From Clonostachys chloroleuca (taxonomy: Eukaryota; Ascomycota; Sordariomycetes; Hypocreales; Bionectriaceae), in the NCBI GenBank assembly GCA_037952775.1, contig JBANAY010000003.1, positions 16,554,001 to 16,618,000 on the forward strand: 64,000 nucleotides of DNA. The letters are read 5' to 3'. Shown here in pieces: positions 33,410 through 46,119 of this stretch. How positions within the stretch are numbered: position 1 is the stretch's first letter; each line of letters begins with the position of its first letter. The notes under the pieces are model-generated. The model did not search any database and had not been told where the DNA came from. It saw nothing but the letters and a program-made list of their open reading frames with translations. Position numbers and translations under genes: made by a program.

Positions 33410-36400
33410 CTAAATCTTGTTAGGAGCTTCTCCCTGGTGCACCATCTCCTCGTCGGGGCCCTTCTGAGTGATATTTCCAAATAAACACTCCCACAAATCG
33501 GAGCTGGGAACCACTTCTCCAGCGGTTTTGTCTTTGCTCATAAGCTTTGAAAGCGCCGCTTGCTCCAATTCCAGCGTGTTTGCAGCCTCCAGTTTGGCGT
33601 CCATAAGCTCCTGCGTCTCTTTTCCTTTCGCGGTTTTCCCCATATGCTCGAGACGACGCTTAACTGACAGATTGTAGATGGATTCCTCGACAGTGCCAGC
33701 GGTAATGTATAACCAAACTGTTGTCTTGTGTTGCTGGCCGATGCGGTCCACTCGCGCGATGGCTTGTAGTTCAAGTGCCGTATTTACAAGAGGTTCGCAG
33801 AGAAAGACGTGGTTAGCATTGACCAAGTTTAGCCCGCTGGAGTGAGCTCTGGCATGGAGAAGGAAGACCTCAATGGCTGGGTCTTCCTTGAAACGTGTTG
33901 TCCCACCATGGTTGTCGATGGAGGCGTATCCAATCCGAAAACGCTTGAAAGCTGTGGCGAGGATCCCTAGGAAATCCTTGTATCTATTGAATGTATAATG
34001 ATTAGAATGGTAGCCAAAGGTACTGCAAATATGAACTTACTGTGAGAAAATAATTGATTTTGCTCCTGGATCAGATTCTCGCAGCCAAAGGAGATGTCGC
34101 ACTAGGGTGTCGACCTTGCTTGTGTAAGATGGGCCGTCAAGCTCTATGTTTTTGATTTCTGCCAGCTTTTCCGAGTTAAAGGATGAGTATATCGTAGTCT
34201 GTTGTTGGTCAGAAACCCCATTGCTTGACTGGCTTGTACCGGAAACACCTGGATCGGAAACGCCTTGGCCGTCGTTGTGGATTTTCAGTGATTGTGGCTT
34301 TATTGTGATATCGTGAAGATGTGAGATATTCAAATGGCGCTTGCACACTGGGCAGTTTCGATGGGCTTTGAACCACATCATCATGCAGGCTTTGCAAAAT
34401 TGATGACCACAGACCGTCAAAACACCTGTTTCGAAGGTTGTCTGACAGATGACACACATTCGGGGCTCATTGGATTTGGAACCAGCCTCTTTCAAATACA
34501 GCACTGTGAATGTTAGTACCTACAGTATTTGGCAAACATCAGCATGGGCTTACAGTATCTGTGTTTCCCCTCAGCAGAGGCCACTTTCTGTGTAATTTCT
34601 TCCTCTGTCTTAATGATACGAGCAAGCGCCTCTTCTGTTTTTTGGCCATCATAGGGAAGAACAGAGTCTGAAACAAACTGAAGTTGCCGGTAGTATTCGA
34701 GACGGGCGTTCATGGTGGCAGTAAACGTATCGATCTCGGATTCCAGAGAAGACGATACCTTATGTTGCTGGCTGAGAGCTGTCTGGGTAGCTTGAAGATG
34801 CCGTGATGCTATAGATTGTTCCGCTAAGATACGTTCAATTTTGACCTTTTCGTTGTTTAACCTGGATGTCAAGTTACGGAGCTCGTTTGCTTGTGTAGTG
34901 GGATTTAGCTGTCGCATTGCGGCTGCATGGTCTGCAGCGACCCGTTCGGCCTTTAGCTTGTCGTTGGAAAGTCTGGACGTGAGGCTTCTGAATTCGCTGA
35001 TGGCTCCGCGCATTGACATGATTGCCGATTGAGGCTTGATCTCTGCCCTGTCCTGCATAAGCTTGAGGAGTAGCTCTGGGGCAGGGCCCTCCCCATTCTT
35101 TGCTAGTCTGATTGATGTCTGAGTTTCATATTTGACCAATTCGTTGGTTTGTCCCGACATGGCATCCTGTCGGTCGGCAATTGCTGCCCGAAGAACTTGG
35201 ACGTAAACCATGAGATAGTCTTGAATCTTGGCAGACTCCCCAAGCTCCTCTCCGGTAGTTTCAACTTCATCCTCTTCGTCAATAAGAGACTTTAGCAGAA
35301 GTTGAACTACTTCCTCTCTCCACTCGTCGATAATGTTTGCCTGTTCATTTAACTCTCCGTAGAGCAATTCGAGTTCATCAATAACTCTACTGCTCTCAAG
35401 TCCTCGCTCAGGTCTAACGGTAAGCTCAGGGATCTCAGCAAAATCCTGGCCGGATCCCTTGTGGGATAGCTTCTTCATCAGCCGCGTTGTTTTGCGATGG
35501 CTCTCTGAGAGAATCTCGCGACGAATTTCCTTTGCTGTATCGTATCCTCCGTCCTCCAGTTTCTTGAGCTCATTATACTCATCCGAGTCTGGTTCCGTCA
35601 TTTCTTTGTTGTCCCGAATTTGGAAATAAGCATTGGCGCAGAAAAAGACCGCTCGGTGATGCAATTCTAGGGCCGAGCGAAGCTTGCGGCGGCACTCTCC
35701 CAGCTGGCCTCTGTGTTCTCCGATGGCTGTCTCTTCATCTTCGGAATCATCGGGATTTTCTAGATTCTGAACCCCTCGAGATGGCTTCCCCTTGTCTTCG
35801 GTGTTTCTTTTTAGCATGTCTCGAAGCTCAGACCGAGCATCCTTTACAAGCTCTTCTGTCGAAGCCCTTACCTCTTTCCAAATAGAGAGTGCTTCTTTAA
35901 CGCGCGGGCCGTTTTCGAATAATTGGCCCCGAGTCAATTTGTTCAAAAGAAGCGCTCTCTCTTCTGACCTGAGGCTGTTTTCGCTTTGCTCAAGCATGGC
36001 ATCCAGAACTTCCTCCACCGTCCTCATTGGCTTTGTCTTATTTTGTCCCAGTACTCGACGGCCATACACTCCCACCTCAGGATGCAGAGCAGTTTGCCGC
36101 AGTCGGTTGAGCCAAGTTCGCATTTCTTCTACGTAAGCTTCGGGCGTCCATTCATGAAGCACCGGTTGGCCTTGGGTATCAAGACCACAAGCCTCTGCCA
36201 TCTCTTTAAACATGGACTGGTAATGCTGCTCCTCAACAGCCGTGAATGGCACACTGATTGCGAAGCGTTGCTGTGGTGGGAGGGAAATCTCATGCCGGAC
36301 CAGTGCCTTAGTATGCCTTATAGCTATCGTATTGAATAGTTTCTGAAAAGCAGGTTTATGTTGTGTCAGAACGGCTCGCCAGGCCTGTGAAGCAGAATCC

Positions 36401-38005
36401 AGGGGCGCATATCGTAAAAACATGAGTAGGCCGAAGAGGTCCTGTACACTATCTTTGACTGGTGTACCGGTTATCCCCCAAGCATTGACTCGCGGAATGA
36501 CCTGGCTGACTTTGGCTGCTTGGCTGATTCCATTCTCTATCATCTGAGCCTCGTCAAGACAGAGACGCCACCACATAATCTTCACCAGAGGTGATTTTGG
36601 CCGTTGGTATTTCCTTTCCTGTCTGCGCGAACGTTCGGGAGCGTCGCTAGTGAAATGTAACTCGGCGGAGAGTACGCTATAGGTGGTTACTACAATATCA
36701 CAGCTTTTGAGTCTCTGTACCGTCTCCTCCTCATCTTCCCCTTCGCGCTTGCGTCCCTTGTAGAACTCACATCGGAGTCCGGGGGCGTGGCGGGATATCT
36801 CAGAGATCCACTGCTGTCTCAGAGACTCCGGGGTAACAATCAAAGTTGCGCCGCTTGGAATTACTGGCGGGCTCGGATCCTCGCTCCCATCTGGAATAGA
36901 CTCGGGTAGTCGGTGTAGAGAAATAAGACCCAGAATTTCAAGAGTTTTGCCTAATCCCATTTCTTCAGCAAGTATGCCCCCTTTCGTCCTTCTCTCGACC
37001 TGCTGAAATGGGGAAATGTCCAAACAGATTGTATGAAAAATGTCATTGAGAATGAATTCATTTCCGTCCAGATCTTGAACACGCCTGGACAAATCGCTGA
37101 TAGGAGCTGGGAAATCCTGTGCAAGGAGACTGATCCCATTTTTTTCTGACCACTGGACACCCTCTCGTGCTAATAGCCATTCAAGTGATCTCGCCTGGTA
37201 GGGGTACAATGTAGCCTCCAGGCCGGGTATCTCGAGCGGGATATTTTTTTCATCCCGAATGGGCGGGACATAAGCCGCCTCATAAAAGTCCATCGGATAA
37301 GACGCCGATTCCGGTGAGCCTGAAGCAGGGAAAAAAGTGTCAATTACAATTTGGCTGGCTTGTCTGTGAAGAGAAGTGCGTAAGCCATTGAGAGGTGATG
37401 GAGTTACGTTCCAATAAAGGTCAAGGTCGAGCCTCATGGTCGCCATAGAATCTCGTCGTTCCACCGTTATATCGACATTATACCAAATTGTGCCTGCTGA
37501 TCCATTACGGTCCCCTCCAAGATGAATAATCTTGGCCACATCTGGGCTCATTTCAGAAGACGAAAGTGAGAATACTGAGATGAACGATCCCAGCCGGTGT
37601 GGGGGGCGAGACTTGAGAGCGAAAGAATTTGACCGCTGATTAAAATAGAAGGAAAGAAAACGATCGATGGCCTTCCGTGCTGTGGTTGTTGGCTCTGACG
37701 CACTCTCTGGGCATGGTCGAGAAAACTCGATATGGCCTCTTGCAGCATGACAAAATGGCACGGGAAGAGGGTCAACCTTCCTCCGTTTGGTCTTGGGGGC
37801 CGTGTTAGTCGACTCGCTGTCATGTAAGGATGGAAGTGAATAAATGTATTCAAATAGGCTCTCAGAGAAAGATTCTACAGAATCCGAAGAGGTAATACGG
37901 TTAGAATTTGGATTGCTGACATGTAACCCGATTGAACTGACCGTCAATATCAGATTCACGAAGAAGGACAGGGAGCCTGGAGGGCCCTTGCTTAGTCCGG
38001 GCCAT
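33410..38005 (-). CDS. IRC20: SNF2-family helicase with RING finger (IRC20/SHPRH type E3 ligase)
   Basis: Predicted 1,473-residue chromatin ATPase and ubiquitin ligase acting in recombination and replication-stress repair. ATG at 38003-38005 (MARTKQGPSRLPVLLRESDI). Introns 37875-37941, 34504-34553 and 33984-34040 all keep the frame. Order: N-terminal SNF2 lobe with Walker A GILAEEMGLGKTLEILGL, DEAQ-box WRLCLDEAQMIE and WGITGTPVKDSVQDLFG; a long charged coiled-coil insert of about 500 residues; a C3HC4 RING (MCVICQTTF, CGHQFCKACMMMW, CPVCKRHL); and the second SNF2 lobe (KSIIFSQYKDFLGILATAF, VFLLHARAHSSGLNLVNANH, ARVDRIGQQHKTTVW). The order ATPase-insert-RING-helicase C is that of SHPRH and yeast Irc20. 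The frame is intact throughout. Confidence 0.93.
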
Positions 38006-38487
38006 GATAAAGGATATAGAGGGTTGTGACGCTTTTATAACGAGATGTTGGTGATTATTTCAAGACATGCGGGCTCGGAAAAGGGATGGAAAACGATGGA
38101 CCAAATGATCAGCAAGATGAGGCAGAAGTGAAGAAGAGGAAGTACACAGGTCGCTGGGGAGGAGGATGGCCCCGGAGGACCCCAAGCTCGGAAAACGTGG
38201 GACCCACTAACTGCCTAATCGATAAGTCAAAGTTCCAAGAATGGGAGAGGCGATTGGGTCCACTTTGTGGCTTGACTCTGCGTGGGCTGACTAAGACGTC
38301 GGCGCCTGCAAACAAATTTCGACTTCAACGATCACGACGCTCGCCAGATTAGCTCGAGGTTGAGAGCTCATCCGTACACAGCTCCCCACCATCGGTAAGT
38401 CTGTACCGCCCTGGGATCTATTGTAATCAGCCCAATTGAGAGGGAGAGAAAGAATAGGCTCCTAACTCCCAAACCTCTCCAGGCAAA
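38006..38487. promoter_or_regulatory. Divergent promoter region with a 5' UTR intron of mS41
   Basis: Between the divergent IRC20-type gene and mS41. A good intron is visible just before the mS41 start: donor gtaagt at 38395 and acceptor ctccag ending at 38482, six bases before the ATG. It would lie in the 5' UTR. Confidence 0.55.
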
Positions 38488-39177
38488 ATGAAGTTCGAAC
38501 GCCTGCGTCCCTGCCTGCGGAGGTTGGCACCGTCCAGCAGTTTTACTTTCGCTGGCCAAATTCGATCTATTCACCAGTCTGGGCGTGCCAGGAAGATCCC
38601 AGAGCCCAAACCATTCGTCCCTGACGTAACGACATTCCTGACTCTGATCGGTAGAGGTCTCAACAAATACGCAAACAAGTTCCCCTCGTGGGATTCTCTC
38701 TTTTCCCTGACTGGACCCCAATTAAAAGAACTGGGCATCGAACCAGCGCGAAGTCGAAGATACCTGTTGAATTGGATGAAGCGCTACAGGAAGGGAGACC
38801 TCGGACCTGGCGGCGATTTTCTTTTCGTCAAGGATGGTGAGGCCATCTTGAGAGCGGCCACTCTGCAGGAAAAGGAGCTTAGTAGCTCCAAGTTTGTCGT
38901 CAATGTTCCTCATCCCGATGAGGAACTAGAAACCCCGGCGGAGGTTTTTGGCCGCCCACTTGGTTACGTGGTACGAGGCGCAAAATCGATTGCCGGGCCA
39001 TACGCCACACCTCTCCCTGGTTCGACCGGTGTGAGCGTCAAGGTTACTGAGGGCATGTGGGAGGATCGTCGGGGTCGCAAGATTGACGGAGGTGAGCGAA
39101 GAAGGGCTGAAATTCGCTTCAAGAAGAGATCAGCCGAGAGACGAGCACAGCGGGAAGCAGAGTTTCTCGGACACTAG
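38488..39177 (+). CDS. FYV4: Mitochondrial small-subunit ribosomal protein mS41 (Fyv4, IGR domain)
   Basis: Predicted 229-residue mitoribosomal protein in one exon. The N-terminus is basic and presequence-like (MKFERLRPCLRRLAPSSSF). The IGR motif region is clear: VTTFLTLIGRGLNKYANKFP, SWDSLFSLTGPQLKELGIEP, ARSRRYLLNWMKRYRKGDLG. Downstream come PLGYVVRGAKSIAGPYATPL and a basic Arg-rich C-terminus (RRAEIRFKKRSAERRAQREA). The invariant Ile-Gly-Arg is present. Confidence 0.9.
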   Translation: MKFERLRPCLRRLAPSSSFTFAGQIRSIHQSGRARKIPEPKPFVPDVTTFLTLIGRGLNKYANKFPSWDSLFSLTGPQLKELGIEPARSRRYLLNWMKRYRKGDLGPGGDFLFVKDGEAILRAATLQEKELSSSKFVVNVPHPDEELETPAEVFGRPLGYVVRGAKSIAGPYATPLPGSTGVSVKVTEGMWEDRRGRKIDGGERRRAEIRFKKRSAERRAQREAEFLGH

Positions 39178-39897
39178 TAATACGGCTGGCGTTCTTTTAT
39201 GTACAATATTTGTGTATGTATATTGGCGAGCAACTTAAAATCGCTTATTGGCAATCGCCAAAAACACTTTGACCAATCGTGGTCGCGGGCGGGCAATCTA
39301 TCAATGTGACAGATTGTTAAAATAGCTGTTGCGTTACTCCGTATTACGAGGGACTAGGAGGTTCTGGGATCGGCGTTTTCCCGATGTACCCCGACCAACC
39401 TTCTTCTATATTGGCCATACTGCTGCTACCTCCCTTTTCACAAGCATCAGAAGGAAAAGTCCCTGCTGCGCCGGCAAATTCGCAATCCCTCGGCACGGGA
39501 AAGGGGGGAGCTCTTTAACCTTAGATTGATATCAACTATTGCTTGGCCTGGTCAGAGATCGTTACACTGCAAGTACGTATTAAACATGCCTCCTTATCCT
39601 ATTTGGGCCTGCAAATCTGATGGAGGTAGATCTTCCTACTCACACACACATGCATGTGCATGCCACGAGGCACATCCTGGCACTTCGGATCTCGAGCATT
39701 TCAGATTGCTTAGGCTCGCCCCGCACCTCCTCATCAACCTCTCTGTCACTCTGTAAGGGGAGGTGCAGATATACTGGTGGGGTTGCTTTGGGAGATCATG
39801 CACAATCGCTGTGTAACTTGATGTACAAGGGATAGCTTAGTGGGCGAGGGGTGTATATATCGTTGCATCCTACTTGCAAAAGCTGTGGAAAGCACCT

Positions 39898-40569
39898 GTA
39901 GATCAGATGGATGTATCTCCCGAGTCAGATGCTCTCTGCTCTTTCTACCTGCTACTGGATGACCTTTATGCTTCTTCTCCGACGCCTGATTGGTTGGTGA
40001 AGCTTGAGGAATACCATATCTCCCTTTTCGACGGGTTTAATCATGGAGAACATCGCGTACTTAGTTTACCAGGTATCATCACACCCTCCTTTCTAGAGAC
40101 TGCAATGCCTTGTGGCATAATGACGATAAATGCGACGAGGAAGACGGAAAATGCAGGAAAGACTACAATGAAACACAGACATGCAACCGGCACCGCAAGC
40201 TTTCCGAGCCGTATCGAAACATGTGAGTTGGCATTACGACCAATATCTTCAAAGACTTCTAAACGCAGACTACACGAAAGTACTAGCGATTACAAATATA
40301 TCATCGCCTATAGGTATCTCATTGCCGACATGCTCCCACCGACGATCCTCAAATGCCGCGCCGTATATCAGGCTAAAAGAAGCTTAGGGGACTTTCGCTT
40401 CCTACTATGGCGAAACTCTCGGCGATACTATGCGTACAACCCGCAGCGGGTGCTGCAACCAACGGTTGTTGCTGATCGCCAGGGACGAAAGTCTGTTCCG
40501 CTCACTCTGGTGATGCACGTGACTTCCGTAGCACCTTCCTTGCCTGCCGAGAAAGTCGAATCCTCATAA
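39898..40569 (+). CDS. Doubtful hypothetical gene with a cysteine-bearing segment
   Basis: An open frame of about 220 codons from 39898 (MDVSPESDALCSFYLLLDDL) to 40569 lacks recognisable motifs. Within it another frame, 40098-40226, reads DCNALWHNDDKCDEEDGKCR and KDYNETQTCNRH, with four regularly placed Cys. It ends at a good donor (ACAT|gtgagt). The two could be exons of one small secreted or extracellular-type protein, or chance. No family match and no clear start or signal peptide. Confidence 0.2.
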   Translation, partial: VDQMDVSPESDALCSFYLLLDDLYASSPTPDWLVKLEEYHISLFDGFNHGEHRVLSLPGIITPSFLETAMPCGIMTINATRKTENAGKTTMKHRHATGTASFPSRIETCELALRPISSKTSKRRLHESTSDYKYIIAYRYLIADMLPPTILKCRAVYQAKRSLGDFRFLLWRNSRRYYAYNPQRVLQPTVVADRQGRKSVPLTLVMHVTSVAPSLPAEKVESS

Positions 40570-41906
40570 ACAACTTGTTCGCCCTGCCAGTTCCAGGTCT
40601 TTTCATCTCTCATCAAGTCTCATGGCTGACTCAGAAGCCCCGACCATCAAGTCGAACACTCGCAAAGGAAGGCCACCTCCATTTGGCAGCGGAATCTCCA
40701 GTTGGTCGCTGTGATGCCAAGCCAGGCGTATTCGAGCTTTGAAATTGGGGGGTTCTCAAGGCCACGACGACATCAAGCCGCACAGCTCGCTTGCAAAACC
40801 ATTATTGATATTTCTCAGTTTGGGAGATAGAATATCCAATCCTTCCTGGAAGGGATCTCTATGGCATCGAGCAAGCGGCTGGCAATCTGCCGTAGAGCGT
40901 CAAGTTTGTCGAGCTCCAACCACCAATGTCCCATTCGGCAGCGACAAACTTGGGTAACCCTGGTTACATTCCCACTGGTTTCGATTTCGGAGTCCGCGCA
41001 CTTTCCCCCAAAGCAGATGGTTGCTCTTCCCGCAGAGGGATCTGCATACTTCTTGCCTACGAGCTTCTTTTCTTGGTGGGTAGGAAAGACAATCGTTGAT
41101 TCATCGTTTCATAAGACCGGATCGTCATGCTAGTCTTGACGCCTACTGATTCCAGGACACCCTTAGATATTAATACTACGCCAGCTATCTGTCAATGCAT
41201 CCGTCCATCTGCACTCCCACCTTGGCCCCCCTGCCCCATGCCTTCAGCTGGCTGCACTTGTCCCTTTTTAGAATGCTGTGCGGTGGAAATCATTACCGAT
41301 GAATACCGGCTGCCTCAAAACCATTCTTCGATATCTTCATTCGTCTGAGGATGGCAGACCGTACCTGTCACAGGACGGGATGGCGTTTGGGGGGCCACCC
41401 AACTCACCAACTTCAAGGGCAGGGAAGACAGCGAGACTCGAGGATGCTACCCATCTATCACGGACCACCTACGGGTGAGGCGCATGCATGATTTCGTCAG
41501 AGCAATACGAACCAATCAACTTTCCACTTCTACGTTGATAATATCGGTCGCTCTAATGTCATCATTCACCTTTACGAGCATGCGTCGCGAACGTGCTCAA
41601 AGTGCTGGCTTTGAGCATCTGACTCGGTTCATCTGAAGGGAATTAAACATGAACGACTCCATGAGCGTTGCCCCCATGCGTCTAGGGATTTAAGGTGTGT
41701 CGACCCTGTTTGGTAGATTTCCCACATTGGGTGGAGGGAAGACGGAGGTTGAACGGAAGCCAGTCCCCGGACCGGTAAGTATCCATGTCACCTGTCACTA
41801 CTTCAGCAATATTGCCAGCCTACTCCCTCTTCAATCCCATAATGGGTTTTTTGTCGCGCTTTTCGTTCCCTTCGTTTCCTTCCGCTTCTTGCATAGGTCC
41901 CAGTGA

Positions 41907-42450
41907 TTGATCGTCATGGACAAACTAAAGTTAACGAAGGCGGCCGAGCATGGGCGCGGTGGCTACATCATTCGACACACGTCTGGAACAGAAAAAATCC
42001 ACCATGACTATTACTTTTTAGTAAGGAGAATTGAATGGAGCATAGAATTACAACGAGCAGATGTGCTAACGTCGTCTGGTCCTACCCTGGTCGATCGATT
42101 GAGCGAGGCCTCCTTCTACAATGGAAACGACCTTGTTCAGCCGGATTTCTGTCGTCGAATTCCATCTCTCCTATGTCCGAAGCGGCATTTCACTGCGCGG
42201 AGTATCTAAGACGTTATTTAAACATATGTTACGAGTGTTGACCAAACTTAAAACCGCGACTACCAACCTTGACACCACAACCAGAAAAGCAATTTCATTG
42301 CAAACCTGGAGAGCATCCTTGAGATCTCGCTTAGATGCCCAGGAAGTGAAACGAGAAATCACGTCGGCGGCCATCAATTCTCCCCAGGGAATCGTGCAGC
42401 AGGCTTACACAGCATGGATATGCACCAGTAACGCATGTGAGTATATTTAG
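41907..42450 (+). other. Weak coding signal, unassigned
   Basis: Two overlapping open frames (about 100 and 109 codons) contain protein-like stretches such as DYYFLVRRIEWSIELQRADV and LDAQEVKREITSAAINSPQG, but no family, start or splice structure could be supported. Confidence 0.15.
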
Positions 42451-45400
42451 GTAGGGCGCCTACCTTGGTTCCCCACCACCGACTTTTCATTGGATTCCTG
42501 TGCAACATTGTCTCTGGTGCTAGGTCGAGACTCAAGCCTGTCCTCAGAATTCAGACAGGCATTTAACAGCAACCCACCAAAAAGCTCACGAAAAGCCGAT
42601 ACAGTATTGCAGAGACAACTTTCTGCGGCCGCATTTAGCCCCGAGTCCTACTTGGCGATGAGTTTACGGTGTGGCATAGCTCTTTCCCCCGCTACTCTCG
42701 CGTCCCGTATCTGACAACTGAGGATGACGAGTTGGTAAGAAGGCCTTACTAGAGTAACGCCCCCCCACCCAACACTTGGACACTCGTGACAATCGGAGGA
42801 AAGATCAGGAGAGGAGCATGTAGGAGGCGGCCTGGTATCTTCTCGTGCAGCGGGATTCAACGCGATTGGCAAATGGTGCAATTGCCCATTACTCACCTGT
42901 AAGTAGGGTCTGAAACTGGCAGAAGATCAGTGGATGACAGCTGGGTTGGGGGTGTGTCTCCAGCCTGTGCGGGAGAGTAGGTCTTTCATTTACTCTGTTG
43001 GGCATGCTTCACGACATCAATCGGGAGCACAATGGTGGTCACCTTGACTCAACAGAGTAGACGCAGCCAAGTCCCAGAATGGGAACCAGCAAAGTGAAAC
43101 AGCCAAGTGGCAATGGCAGGCAGGCACACGCCGAGAGGCAGGTGGTTGCTGCCACCTGGGACGACTTGATGGTCTGTCAACGCTCAGCAAAGTACATAAA
43201 TGGAGTCCTGTACTGCATTTTCTTCCATTTCTGCGAGCCTTTGGGCGCTTGCCTCATTTCTGGATAGCTTGAGGCTAGGTATACTGCTGGCAGATTTGAG
43301 ACTTCGAGAAATCGGTTGATTTGAAATGGTGGAACCATGACGTGGTTTGCCGGAGAATAAGGCGACATGATGGCTTCCATCCGACTTGTCTCTGTTCAGC
43401 TCGCCCGCTGTGCTCCTTGTCCTAGGCGGCACCTGGGTTGTCTGGGGGCTGGATTCCTTAGAAAGTTCCTCCATTGTCTCCGCGGCGGAGAGCTGAAAAC
43501 GCCCCTGGCGCCGGGCGGGAGAGCTCGAAGCTTGCGCTGGCCAATAGCCTCCAACTGCCGGGCGTGAGAGGGGCCCGTGAGCCACCACAACAAGACATCT
43601 CTCTCTTGAGTTAGGCCGTTGACGTGCATCCTCCAACTGGGCCGGCCCACCCCACTAAATATGTCCCTCGGCCTCGAAGCTAAGGTAAGCTAGCGGCAGG
43701 CTAGGTACCTACCCGACCCTAAGCAGGGCCGGCCTGCACACACCAGCCTGTCTTATTATGCACCTCTATGCCTCTGCCGCAAGCTGTGGGCGGCCTTCGT
43801 CGCCTTGTCGCCAGGGTGCCTCTGCCCATCCCAGCAGCCAAGGTCGTGGATGGAGTCGTACAGGGTGGGGCTGCTCGGGTCTCTTCTCCACCCCCACTCA
43901 ACTGCTCAACCAAATTCAAGATGAACCTACAAAGGTCCTCCTCAAAGGCTGTCCTGGGCTTCTTGACGGGTACCCATCTGCCCACTCCCATGTCATCATG
44001 TTTTGCTTTCATCTGCGGCGGCCTTCCTCGTGCAGACTAAATCCTTGAGCGATCGGTGGATACGCACTATACGAATCGCCTTTCCTATCAGGGAGCAGTC
44101 AGGAGTCCGCTTTAATCTGGCGAGGCGCTGATATCCCCAGATGATATAGGAGACAGGGGTGATTGGATGTTGCAGGACCGTCCATTACGGCTCCCGTGTG
44201 CCCAAGGCGTGCTGGGATGCATCATCCTATCTGGGCGATTGCGTCGTGTGAATATCACCGGTCGAGCCAAGTAGGTAGCAGCCAACGTCACGCACATGGT
44301 CTGACTGCCTACCAACTAGGTAGCTCCAAAGACACACCGGCTCACTCGTCCTCAATCGGTTCCGACAAATGCCCAACCCTCTTGCTGCGCTTACTCGCAA
44401 TCAACCCTGGTGAAGTGGCCACGGCTCCTCCTTACATATACGTGCGTACTTGCAGCCGCGTAGCATGCCTCCATCGAGCCGACAGGGACAGGCATGCATG
44501 TGAGCGAAACAAGAAAGATTTCCAGTGGGGACCAGCCCGTTTGAAAATTCGCAGGCCGTTTGGGTAAGGTAGGAATTGGACTTGGCTGCCCAAGCACTCA
44601 GCACGCCCTTCCAATTTCTGAGCACAGAGGCCAGCCGTCTTGCAATCAGAGTGGGAATTGCAGTGGGGACCTTTCTGGATCTCGTCTTGGTCCCTACCGT
44701 CCTATTTCGCTCTGTATGATTACCAGTCTCGAATCAGGCCGAACGCCGCTTTCGATTGTGGCTGCCAGCCTCTCCCACGCCCACTTGCACCTTTTTTCCC
44801 CAGCTGCCGAGGATCACGGCAGTCAAAATTGGAGAACAATGGGCTTCATCTTGATCGGCCGGAGGCATCGCGGCGCTTATCGAGCCATGTGGCTGCTCCT
44901 TGGCTGGGAGGCAAGGGTCTGTGCTGCCACATAGGTAGATAGGCAGACTAACATACTCACTTTACATGCCACCGCCTGTCCGTAGCAGCTTTTTTCCCAT
45001 GGTTCCGTACTTTAGTCCTCTCTCTGATCGCCAAAGCATCCACAACCACACTTTACAACCTTGCTTGTCCCTGACATGGGAAAACCCTAGACAGTTGACT
45101 CCACAATGGGGCACATCACAGCAGTGTTCAAGATCATGTACGACGCCTGGGTGCATCCAGACCAGGGCCGTCCAAGCCTCCAAACAGGCGTGGGATAAAT
45201 AACCAAGGGTTTGGTGTGGGATGCCCTGTAGCTTTCAGGTCGTCCGCTGCTGATTCCGCCCGTCTGCGTCACCCCGCGACTTGCTGTGTCTCCGCCCGCC
45301 TCGTAGGGATGATGATGGATGGTGGGTGGTGTATGCAGTCCGTCTTTTCCTAACATCTTACGAGCACCACCAATCGAGACAGGGCCATGAGGCGCTGGTC

Positions 45401-45731
45401 TCACTCCCGTCTTGACACATCTTTTCCGCCGGCCCCTGCCGGCACCTGTTCTGCAGCCGCCTCCTCCAAAAGCACGTCAACAAAATGTACTGTAAGCGTG
45501 CATACTAACCGGTCCGTTATGACATTGGCCCATCTCAACATCTGGTATTCCCTGAGAGAGAGACCCCCGTGCGGCTCGCATAGGGTCATATTTTCTCCCC
45601 GCCGGGTCGTGCTACGTCGCTTAAGACATCCGTCCAGCGATCTTAGTCTGCTTTTGCAATTTCTAGAACGGAGGAGTGCATTTTCTACACCTTTTCCTTT
45701 CCAGGTCTTGCTCGACTCACCCCTACCATAT

Positions 45732-45738
45732 TATAAAA
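45732..45738 (+). promoter_or_regulatory. Possible TATA box of the bZIP gene
   Basis: The sequence TATAAAA lies about 390 bases before the bZIP start codon, upstream of a long pyrimidine-rich leader. Plausible but not tested. Confidence 0.4.
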
Positions 45739-45994
45739 AGCACCCACGCCTCTTATGCCAAGATGTCCTCCCCCTCCTGATGTTGCCATTGGAAGTTCAA
45801 AAAGTATATCTTCCCCGTACATTCCACCGTCTGAGACGAGATTCACTCTTCTCAGTGTCTTCCCATCTTCATTCCTTCCAAAGATCTCTCCTCTTAATCT
45901 TGTGCCGCCATATCTTCCAATTTGGACTTTAGACTCTCGACATTAAAGACACCGGTACTACACTACTCCTCCATCCAACACCATATAGCAGCAG

Positions 45995-46017
45995 CCCCCC
46001 CCCCCCCCCCCCCCCCC
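45995..46017 (+). repeat. Poly-C tract of 23 bases in the bZIP leader
   Basis: Uninterrupted C run about 100 bases upstream of the bZIP start codon and probably within the 5' UTR. Such G/C runs are rare and unstable. The length may be imprecise. Confidence 0.9.
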
Positions 46018-46119
46018 TTCTCCCACATCGAGGCGTCTTTCACACATACCAAGCGTTACAAAACCAAACATCACTACAAAGAAAGTAAAAGCTTCAACAA
46101 TATCCATATCACAGCCACA

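Larger units (their letters stand above)
39178..46119. other. Gene-poor stretch of about 6.9 kb
   Basis: No confidently identified gene. TAGGTAGGTA/CTAGGTACC-like motifs recur on both strands (for example near 43690, 44265, 44325, 44935). Two places have weak coding character and are listed separately (39.9-40.6 kb and 41.9-42.5 kb). The right end holds the long promoter and 5' UTR of the bZIP gene. Confidence 0.5.

Noticed and set aside
39178..46119. Transposon or CRISPR-like array in the gene-poor region
   Set aside because: No terminal repeats, transposase or reverse-transcriptase motifs, and no regularly spaced repeats were seen.
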